Below are positions 7,424-13,726 of a DNA stretch of 21,047 bases, piece by piece. Both the position numbers and the translations under genes were made by a program. Origin of the DNA: PSLL01 sp964389705. GTDB taxonomy: Bacteria; Desulfobacterota_D; UBA1144; Nemesobacterales; CSP1-2. The stretch is from contig CAYMEO010000048.1 of the NCBI GenBank assembly GCA_964389705.1, positions 1-21,047 on the forward strand, in the 5' to 3' direction. Every line of letters begins with the position of its first letter. Within the stretch, counting starts at the first letter, position 1. Below the pieces are notes generated by a model, which was given only the letters and a program-made list of their open reading frames with translations, made no database searches and had not been told where the DNA came from.

Positions 7424-8770
7424 TCAAATCTCCTTCTTGTATGGGAGGACGAGGCTCTTTATAGTTTCTTCCCCTAGGGCGCACTCGGCGGCATCGCTTG
7501 TCCTTTTTATTATCTCATCAACCTCTGGTATAGAGAGGAATCTCTCTTCGATTGGGTAGATCTCTTCTTCATCTATTCTGACAGAACGGATGATTTCTTT
7601 GAGCTTTATGGTTTCAATGTCTCTTGCCGGTATGTATCTTGGTGGTTCATCGGCTGTCTCAGTGATAAATTTCCTTCTCTTTAATCCATTAAGAATGCGC
7701 TCAATTGGTTCTACCGATAAAGAAATCCCTAAGCGCTCTACAAGAGAATTGAATGTCCAGGGAGGATTATTGTAGTAGTAGTTGTAGCTGATGAGAAACA
7801 TAATTAGAAGGGCGAGTCTTTCTTTGAGCCTGTTGCTTAAGATGATCGTCTCTTTTTTTATGGTGAGGAATTTAGGGTACTGGTAGTAGAATGAAACCTC
7901 GGCTCCTATAAGGATTATAAGCCAGCTATAGTACAGCCATATCATAAAAAGTATTACTATGGCAAACCCAGAGTATATTGCGGAGTATTGTTTTGATGAG
8001 GCAATAAATGAAGCGAATCCCCATCCAATTGTCTGCCATAGCACACCTGCAAATATGCCTCCTACAAGTGCAGATGAGAATCTTACCTTTGTGTTTGGTA
8101 TGAATTTGTATATGAATGCAAAAGCTGCACAGACGAAGATATATGGAACTAGCTTTCCTGCAAAATAGGGGAATGACCCGAGTGGCAGTATGAATATTAA
8201 TTTTTGTACAATAGATGTGTTCATCACATAGACAGTGGAACTGATTGCAGTAAATATCAATACGGGAGCTATGAGAATCACACTCATGTAGTCGCTGAAT
8301 CTCCGTGCGAAGCTCCTTGGCGTACTTACCTTCCAAATATAGTTAAGAGAGTCTTCGATTTTTTGAATAAGTGATATGACTGTATAGATTAACATCGCAA
8401 GCCCAATAGTACCGAGAACACCAACCTTTGTGTTTTCTACAAACTGTATTATCTTCTCTATTATTTCCTCTTTTTCAGGTCCGAATGGAACAAGTAGGTT
8501 GGAGAGAAAAGGTGCTATCTGATTATGTACGCCAAAGGCTTTGAGCACAGAGAAGCTGATTGCCAGTAGTGGGATGAGTGAAAGAAGGGTTGTGTAGACA
8601 AGGCTCATAGCCCGCAGTGTAAGCTGTCCCTCGGAGAAATCTCTTATAGTTACGTAGAGCAGTCTCAGAGATTTGATTATAAAAGCCCTAAACCTGCCCA
8701 GAGAGTTAATATCTATGTCCCATAGTTCTCTTATAAAGAATTCATTTAATCTGTTAACCATATCCTGCAT
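7424..8770 (-). CDS. YihY/BrkB family inner-membrane protein
   Basis: The 448-residue protein carries the YihY/virulence factor BrkB family pattern: a cytoplasmic N-terminus, then about six membrane helices. Recognisable segments are RAMSLVYTTLLSLIPLLAIS (about 54-73), GTIGLAMLIYTVISLIQKIE and FKFIPNTKV-like YKFIPNTKVRFSSALVGG. It also has GWGFASFIA and the helix IVILFMIWLYYSWLIILIGA. The C-terminal about 130 residues resemble a winged-helix module, seen in the longer members of the family. The family was once called ribonuclease BN, but that activity belongs to another gene; its true function is unsettled. It converges with the cytochrome gene, leaving only 16 bases and no visible terminator between them. 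An AAGG lies 13 bases before the chosen ATG; a second ATG three codons in is possible. Confidence 0.92.
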   Translation of the reverse strand: MQDMVNRLNEFFIRELWDIDINSLGRFRAFIIKSLRLLYVTIRDFSEGQLTLRAMSLVYTTLLSLIPLLAISFSVLKAFGVHNQIAPFLSNLLVPFGPEKEEIIEKIIQFVENTKVGVLGTIGLAMLIYTVISLIQKIEDSLNYIWKVSTPRSFARRFSDYMSVILIAPVLIFTAISSTVYVMNTSIVQKLIFILPLGSFPYFAGKLVPYIFVCAAFAFIYKFIPNTKVRFSSALVGGIFAGVLWQTIGWGFASFIASSKQYSAIYSGFAIVILFMIWLYYSWLIILIGAEVSFYYQYPKFLTIKKETIILSNRLKERLALLIMFLISYNYYYNNPPWTFNSLVERLGISLSVEPIERILNGLKRRKFITETADEPPRYIPARDIETIKLKEIIRSVRIDEEEIYPIEERFLSIPEVDEIIKRTSDAAECALGEETIKSLVLPYKKEI

Positions 8771-8852
8771 GGTTTTAATAATACCTTGGATGTTGTATTT
8801 TTGTCATTTAACTTTCTAAAAGATACTAGTACTGACATATTAGGGGAGAGAA

Positions 8853-9019
8853 ATGACAAAACTAAGAGAGCTAATAGACCACGTACATTTGAGAAAAGGA
8901 GACTGGATGGAGACGCCTTAGTCTTGATAAAACAGACAACTAAAACCACTTTTCTGATTTTTGGAATTTTAACCGCTCTGGGAACTATTGCGATTACTGT
9001 TCTGAATGTCCGAAGATGA
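8853..9019 (+). pseudogene. Possible small single-helix membrane protein interrupted by a -1 frameshift
   Basis: An ATG at 8853 follows AGGGGAG (8842-8848) and opens MTKLRELIDHVHLRKGDWME before stopping at TAG 8919-8921 after 22 codons. In the overlapping frame, TTA at 8918 continues as LVLIKQTTKTTFLIF and then a hydrophobic helix ending in LNVRR and TGA at 9017-9019. Joining the two by one missing base gives a plausible 55-residue basic membrane protein. Alternatively the second frame alone, from an ATG at 8786, encodes 77 residues with a poor N-terminus. No family is recognised. This is the only content I see in the 371 bases (8771-9141) between the YihY-family and ferritin/VIT genes. A mutation, a sequencing error or chance are all possible. 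Confidence 0.35.
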
Positions 9020-9141
9020 TTTATACTCTGTTTCTGAGATATAGGGCTTTATAGATTCAACCATACTTACACAGATACCTCTTAAAACATAAGTAGGGGA
9101 TGACATCTTTATTTGCGACATCTTGTTTTGGTTCTAAGAGT

Positions 9142-10251
9142 CTAAAGGAATTTCAAGATCAGTTCTCCGATAAAATAACCCACTGCTGCTACCCCCATGC
9201 CTACTACAAACATATCAAAACCGCTGCGGAACAGCCCTCTACCTGTAAAAATGCTGCGCGCTGCTCCAACGCCAAAGTGAGCAAGCATAGAGATTATAAA
9301 AGATATCCAGATTGCCTTTGATCCTTGAAGGAAAAAAAAGGGAAAGATTGGTATTAGTGCTCCGATGGCGGTAGCGGCTCCTGTGACCCATCCTTCCTTT
9401 AACGGGCTTAGTTGTCTCTCCACAATACCTAATTCTTCCCGAATCTTTTGTCCAAGTGCCTGTTCGGGATCTTTCATGATCTCTGCGGCTAGCTTTTTAG
9501 CCTCTTCCTTATTCATCCCTTTAGATTCGTAGCTCAGGGCTAATTCTTCGGTTTCAAGCTCCGGCATTAATCGAATTTCCTCTGCCTCCATCCTCTTTTC
9601 GTGTTCATATACCTCCTGCTCACTGACTGCTGCGAGGTAGCCCGAAGATGCCATTGAAAGCGCATCAGCAATCATCCCTGCCATACCTGAAATTAAAATA
9701 GTGTGCGAAGAAGCTTTTGCGCCTATGACTCCAGCAATCAAGCCAAAATTTGCGGTGAGTCCATCGTTAAACCCGTATACGACATTCCGTATTAAGCCGC
9801 CCGATTCGGTCCTGTGCCAAGGCTCATCTTCGATTCCCAATGAGTTCATTAACTTCTCGGCATGCTGAGCCGAGTCACGTGCGAGCTTAATGGCTATTTT
9901 CCTAGTCGGTCCTGTGGGGCTTGAGTGGTAAAGCCCAAGGTAGGATTTCACCTCATTGCTTTCTTCACGAAGCAGAATCTGCCTGAGTAGCCCAGGTCCG
10001 AATTTTTTTGACATCCAAGCAATTAGCCTTGCGCGAGCAGATGGAGCATGGCTCTTTACTTTTATACCGTGCTCTAATATTAGGTCCCTCCAGGCTTTAA
10101 TATGTCTGTCTTCTACATCTGCAAGCTGCAGATAGAGATCTTTTCGCTTCTCATTTGTTTCGAGTGATGCAAGGATGCGATATAAATATGCGGCATCGGT
10201 TTCATCTTGCAAATAATAAAGCCAGGTTGATTCTGTTTTTTTATCAGTCAT
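9142..10251 (-). CDS. Ferritin-like domain fused to VIT1/CCC1-type metal transporter
   Basis: The N-terminal about 145 residues form a ferritin-like four-helix diiron domain: E17 (DETDAAYLYR), E47 and H50 (ADVEDRH), E96/E97/E100 (REESNEV) and H130 (DSAQHAEKL). The rest is a VIT1/CCC1 transporter domain: VVYGFNDGLTANFGLIAG (157-174), the GMAGMIADALSMASSGYLA helix, a long acidic cytoplasmic helix pair with EVYEHEKRMEAEEI, and three C-terminal membrane helices. Members of this fusion class (MbfA-like) are linked to iron or manganese export under metal or peroxide stress; the exact metal here is not known. In the last ferritin helix the usual ExxH is SxxH (Ser127), so one diiron ligand seems missing. 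It is transcribed alone, divergent from the crotonase gene across 212 bases. Confidence 0.9.
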   Translation of the reverse strand: MTDKKTESTWLYYLQDETDAAYLYRILASLETNEKRKDLYLQLADVEDRHIKAWRDLILEHGIKVKSHAPSARARLIAWMSKKFGPGLLRQILLREESNEVKSYLGLYHSSPTGPTRKIAIKLARDSAQHAEKLMNSLGIEDEPWHRTESGGLIRNVVYGFNDGLTANFGLIAGVIGAKASSHTILISGMAGMIADALSMASSGYLAAVSEQEVYEHEKRMEAEEIRLMPELETEELALSYESKGMNKEEAKKLAAEIMKDPEQALGQKIREELGIVERQLSPLKEGWVTGAATAIGALIPIFPFFFLQGSKAIWISFIISMLAHFGVGAARSIFTGRGLFRSGFDMFVVGMGVAAVGYFIGELILKFL

Positions 10252-10463
10252 AGTTTCTTACCCTCTATTATCCCACCCATTTGACTTTGATTAAGACATG
10301 CTTCCTTCCCAAGTAGAGTAAGTAGTATATATAAACATACTCAATGTTAGTATAACCTATTCAATCTGTGTTATATTCTTTGAAGGAAATATATTACCAA
10401 GCGTGGGTTATCTCTTAAATAAGACCAAAAAGGAAAAGTCAATATCGGAGGTGTGGAACAAAG

Positions 10464-11288
10464 ATGACAAGAAAAAACAATCCCAAAACCGATGTGAAAA
10501 ATGTATTTGAATTTGAGGACATTCTATATGAAAAGAAAGACCGCATAGCGCGCATTACGATTAACCGTCCGAGCTTACGTAATGCACTACGCTCAAAAAC
10601 CCGCGAGGAGTTAGCAGTTGCATTTGAGAGGGCCTGGCTCGATGACGAAGTGGGTGTTATTGTTCTTACAGGTGCCGGGGACAAGGCGTTTTGTGCAGGT
10701 GGCGATCTGTCTTTGGTCACAGACCCAAAGAAAAGGGTTGACGCCTATTTTATGTTCGTTCACTACCGACTTGCCACGGCTATGCGGTGCAATGGAAAAC
10801 CGATTATTGCACGTGTAAATGGGTTCTGCATAGGAGGAGGCAATGAACTCAATATGCTCTGCGATCTGACAATTGCCTCAGATGACTCTGTATTTGGGCA
10901 GGCGGGGCCTCTGGTCGGTAGCGCCCCAATCTGGTATGGCACGCAGATGCTCCCGCGCTCTGTGGGTGAAAAAAAGGCACGTGAGATTGTATACTTATGC
11001 AACCGCTATACGGCAGATGAGGCAGAGCGCATGGGTTGGGTAAACAAGGTCGTGTCTAAGGACAAACTCGATGAAGAGGTCAATGCCTGGTGTCGGAGGC
11101 TTCTTGAGATGAGTCCCCAGTCACTAAGGATTGCCAAATTTTCACTCAATTTTGCATCGGATACGGCATTTCCCCAGATTACCCATGGGCTTGAGCTTGC
11201 CCGATTCTTCATTAAATCTCCGGAGATGGTTGAGGGCGCTACTGCTTTTATGGAAAAACGCAAGCCGGATTTCTATAAAGTCCGGTAG
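10464..11288 (+). CDS. Enoyl-CoA hydratase/isomerase (crotonase) family protein, BadI/MenB-like
   Basis: This is a 274-residue crotonase-fold enzyme. FEDILYEKKDRIARITINRP (17-36), FCAGGD (76-81, oxyanion-hole loop), GKPIIARVNGFCIGGGNE (111-128, second oxyanion loop) and FGQAGPLVGS (144-153) are visible. GEKKAREIVYLCNRYTADEA (168-187) and a C-terminal FMEKRKPDF also match. The pattern is closest by eye to 2-ketocyclohexanecarboxyl-CoA hydrolase (BadI) and naphthoate synthase (MenB). In both of those, an active-site aspartate follows the GS (S-x-D-x-G-Y-G); here the stretch is SAPIWYG and Pro155 replaces it, so the reaction cannot be assumed. GGAGGTG at 10447-10453, 10 bases upstream, fixes the start. 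No neighbouring aromatic-degradation or menaquinone genes are present, so the substrate is unknown. Confidence 0.88.
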   Translation: MTRKNNPKTDVKNVFEFEDILYEKKDRIARITINRPSLRNALRSKTREELAVAFERAWLDDEVGVIVLTGAGDKAFCAGGDLSLVTDPKKRVDAYFMFVHYRLATAMRCNGKPIIARVNGFCIGGGNELNMLCDLTIASDDSVFGQAGPLVGSAPIWYGTQMLPRSVGEKKAREIVYLCNRYTADEAERMGWVNKVVSKDKLDEEVNAWCRRLLEMSPQSLRIAKFSLNFASDTAFPQITHGLELARFFIKSPEMVEGATAFMEKRKPDFYKVR

Positions 11289-11456
11289 GGTAAATGGTTG
11301 TAGAGTCGCCCTGCAACGTGTCTCTAATTATTGCAGTCTGTGCGATTCCAGGAATTAATCTCTTCAACTTGCCGAGGCGACTGATATTTCCTTATTGATG
11401 TCTTTCTGCCTTATTTAGGGAAGAGTGTTTCTGATGTAACTGATCCGAACTATGGC

Positions 11457-11621
11457 ATGGAGAAGGCAACGAAGGATAATCCGGGCTGTCTTGATTTTGA
11501 ATTAACTCAGGAGCAACTGCAAAAGTTGGATGAAATAAACAGGATCGAGCTTGGTTTTCGCATGATTTTTTGTTTTCCGAGCCTATACCAGAATATAGTT
11601 TATGGAGGACTTTATCGTTAA
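11457..11621 (+). pseudogene. Decayed 3' end of an aldo/keto reductase gene
   Basis: A 54-codon frame reads MEKATKDNPGCLDFELTQEQ, then LQKLDEINRIELGF. This is the typical C-terminal helix region of aldo/keto reductases (DNLGxLDFELTxEQLxxLDExSRIELGFPHDFL). After GF the match jumps to another frame: reading one base earlier gives a PHDFLF-like stretch (11557-11575). It then returns to the first frame for QNIVYGGLYR, the usual NIVYGG ending, before TAA at 11619-11621. So at least two indels are present and the N-terminal about 270 residues are missing. Together with its flanks this is the only content I recognise in the 474 bases between the crotonase and the protease (11289-11762); nothing was identified in 11289-11456 or 11622-11762. 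Confidence 0.6.
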
Positions 11622-11762
11622 TACACAACCATAGAGTTTAGTTTTTGTAATGTATTTGGGCAATTTGAGATTGCTCCTACGATGAATGCATAGACATCTT
11701 ATAGGGATATAGTGAACTAATCGGATGATTGAAAATATGAAAACGATGCATATATTTCAGGT

Positions 11763-12812
11763 ATGAAACGAAATTTCCAACTTATATCAAACAACGACCT
11801 TGCCCATGAGTCTAGAGCCTCTGAGGCTGTTAATCCTTCTGATGACCATCTTCTGGATGCCTATTCACGGGCGGTTGTCAGCGCATCGGAGAAGGTCAGT
11901 CCGTCAGTTGTCAATATTGATGTTCGTCATCGACTAAAAGGCCAGGGGACAAATGATCTGCGCTTTCCGAAGGAGGTGCCCGGGAGTGGTTCTGGTTTTA
12001 TACTCACCCCAGATGGATTTATTCTTACCAATAGCCACGTAGTCCATAATGCAATTAAGATTGGTGTTACTCTCTCCGATGGTCTCCATGTTCAGGCAGA
12101 CCTTGTAGGGGATGACCCTGACACGGATTTGGCGGTAATAAGAATTGATGCACCGAACCTTATCCCCGTTCAACTGGGTGATTCTAAATCAGTAAGAGTG
12201 GGACAATTGGTAATTGCTGTTGGTAATCCTTACGGTTTTCAGTGTACGGTAACTGCCGGAGTAGTGAGTGCGCTTGGGCGATCACTAAGATCAATGTCTG
12301 GTAGATTAATTGATAACGTCATACAGACCGACGCGGCTCTCAATCCGGGGAACTCAGGTGGTCCGCTTGTCACGTCAAGGGGAGAGGTCATTGGTGTCAA
12401 TACGGCAGTCATTTTACCCGCGCAGGGCTTGTGCTTTGCTATTGCAATCAATACGGCAAAATTTGTCGCCGGGCGGCTCATAAAAGATGGCAGAATCAGA
12501 CGTAGTTATATTGGTGTAGCAGGACAGAATGTCCCACTACATCGCCGTCTTGTGCGTTTCTACAGTTTGCCTGTCGAGAGCGGCATACTTGTCCTCTCAA
12601 TTGAGAAAAACAGCCCTGCCGAGAGAGCCGGCCTTCTCAAAGACGATGTAATAGTTGGTTTCAATAATCAGCCGATCTCAAGCATTGATGACTTGCATAG
12701 ACTCCTTACAGAGGAGCAGGTTGGGATAAAATCCACTCTTTCTGTAATTCGGCATTCTGAGAGGATAGTTCTTGATATAGTTCCGGAGGAATTTAAGACC
12801 AGGACCGATTAG
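11763..12812 (+). CDS. HtrA/DegP-type serine protease (S1C) with PDZ domain, no visible export signal
   Basis: The 349 residues contain a trypsin-like domain with the catalytic triad H92 (LTNSHVV), D122 (DTDLAV) and S198 (LNPGNSGGP). A single PDZ domain (about 248-342) follows, with the carboxylate loop region YIGVAGQ and SPAERAGLLKDDVI. HtrA proteins degrade or refold damaged envelope proteins and normally carry a signal peptide or membrane anchor. Here the N-terminus (MKRNFQLISNNDLAHESRAS) is polar, and an in-frame TGA at 11730 with no start codon before the ATG rules out a longer simple form. The protease may therefore be cytoplasmic, or its anchor was lost by a frameshift. The ribosome site is weak (CAGG at 11758-11761). 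It lies directly after the aldo/keto reductase remnant. Confidence 0.9.
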   Translation: MKRNFQLISNNDLAHESRASEAVNPSDDHLLDAYSRAVVSASEKVSPSVVNIDVRHRLKGQGTNDLRFPKEVPGSGSGFILTPDGFILTNSHVVHNAIKIGVTLSDGLHVQADLVGDDPDTDLAVIRIDAPNLIPVQLGDSKSVRVGQLVIAVGNPYGFQCTVTAGVVSALGRSLRSMSGRLIDNVIQTDAALNPGNSGGPLVTSRGEVIGVNTAVILPAQGLCFAIAINTAKFVAGRLIKDGRIRRSYIGVAGQNVPLHRRLVRFYSLPVESGILVLSIEKNSPAERAGLLKDDVIVGFNNQPISSIDDLHRLLTEEQVGIKSTLSVIRHSERIVLDIVPEEFKTRTD

Positions 12813-12874
12813 TGGTACCGTGAATAATCTTTTCTACAATTAATTCGGCCAAGTCTTGTGCCCATTCCTTATAA

Positions 12875-12905
12875 TTGACGTTGTGCTATATCATTAGTGT
12901 ATACT
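12875..12905 (+). promoter_or_regulatory. Possible sigma70-type promoter for the YmdB-family gene
   Basis: TTGACG (12875-12880) and TATACT (12900-12905) each match five of six consensus bases, with a long 19-base spacer. Transcription from it would begin near 12912, almost at the ATG at 12915, giving a nearly leaderless message. That would also explain the lack of a good ribosome site. The call is from the sequence only. Confidence 0.35.
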
Positions 12906-12914
12906 GATGGGATA

Positions 12915-13715
12915 ATGAACGATAAGAGATTGCGTGTTCTATTTATTGGGGACATTGTAGGCGAGGCAGGAAGAAATGCAATAGGTACTCTGGTTGGGGA
13001 TTTGGTTAAAGAACATGGGACTGATTTTATCATAGCAAATTGCGAAAATTCCGCAGGAGGGAAAGGAGTCACTCCAAAAATTACTGAGTATCTACTTGAC
13101 TGTGGGATTGATGTTCTTACATCTGGAAATCACATATGGGATAGGCAGGAGATTATTCCATATATAGGGACTCAGTCGAGGCTTCTTCGTCCTGCAAATT
13201 TGCCCAAGTCAAGTCCCGGGGCCGGTTTCGGTGTATTTGAAACCCGAAGAGGTGAGAAAATAGGTGTCATAAATCTCTGCGGAAGGCTTTTTATGGATTA
13301 TTATGAACATCCTTTTCTCTATGCTTTACCTTTGGTGGAGAAATTAAGAGAGCAAACTCGGCTCATAATTGTTGATTTTCATGCCGAGGCAACCTCAGAA
13401 AAGGTGGCCATGGGATGGTATCTCGATGGAAGGGTAAGCGCTATAATAGGCACGCATACACACGTTCAGACGGCGGATGAGAAGATCCTTCCACAGGGCA
13501 CTGCATATATAACCGATGTCGGAATGACTGGATCTATGGACTCAGTCATTGGAATGAATAAAGAGAAGGCTATAAATAGGTTTCTCACTCTTATCCCCCA
13601 GAAGTTTGAGCCCGCAAAGGATGATGTTTGGCTCCATGGAGTGGTGATAGATCTGGATATAGAAAGTGGCAGAAGTCTTGGTATTAAGAGAATAGCCGTT
13701 CCAGCAGATAGATAG
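12915..13715 (+). CDS. ymdB: YmdB family metallophosphoesterase (TIGR00282)
   Basis: This is a dinuclear-metal phosphoesterase of the YmdB group, whose Bacillus member hydrolyses 2',3'-cyclic nucleotides and affects biofilm and sporulation; the role in Gram-negatives is less clear. From ATG 12915 it has 266 residues, the usual length, and begins RLRVLFIGDIVGEAGR like homologues. Metal-binding motifs follow in order: GDIVG, NCENSAGGKG, TSGNHIWDR, VDFHAEATSEK and GTHTHVQTADE, then TDVGMTG. A GTG at 12897 would add six residues but has no ribosome site and lies in the putative promoter, so I prefer the ATG. It is convergent with ppdK, 11 bases apart, with no convincing terminator between them. 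Confidence 0.92.
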   Translation: MNDKRLRVLFIGDIVGEAGRNAIGTLVGDLVKEHGTDFIIANCENSAGGKGVTPKITEYLLDCGIDVLTSGNHIWDRQEIIPYIGTQSRLLRPANLPKSSPGAGFGVFETRRGEKIGVINLCGRLFMDYYEHPFLYALPLVEKLREQTRLIIVDFHAEATSEKVAMGWYLDGRVSAIIGTHTHVQTADEKILPQGTAYITDVGMTGSMDSVIGMNKEKAINRFLTLIPQKFEPAKDDVWLHGVVIDLDIESGRSLGIKRIAVPADR

Positions 13716-13726
13716 GAGTCTTTTTC

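Noticed and set aside
7424..8770. Naming the YihY-family protein ribonuclease BN
   Set aside because: The old name came from a misassignment; RNase BN is a different metallo-beta-lactamase protein and no nuclease motif is present here.
9100..9321. A 73-codon plus-strand frame overlapping the end of the ferritin/VIT gene
   Set aside because: It lies mostly opposite a well-supported coding region and its product is low in hydrophobic order and rich in Cys, His and Lys, as expected of an antisense shadow.
11297..11317. Stem GTTGTAG/CTGCAAC just after the crotonase gene, considered as a terminator
   Set aside because: The stem has seven pairs including a G-T wobble and no run of T follows, so it does not meet the form of an intrinsic terminator.
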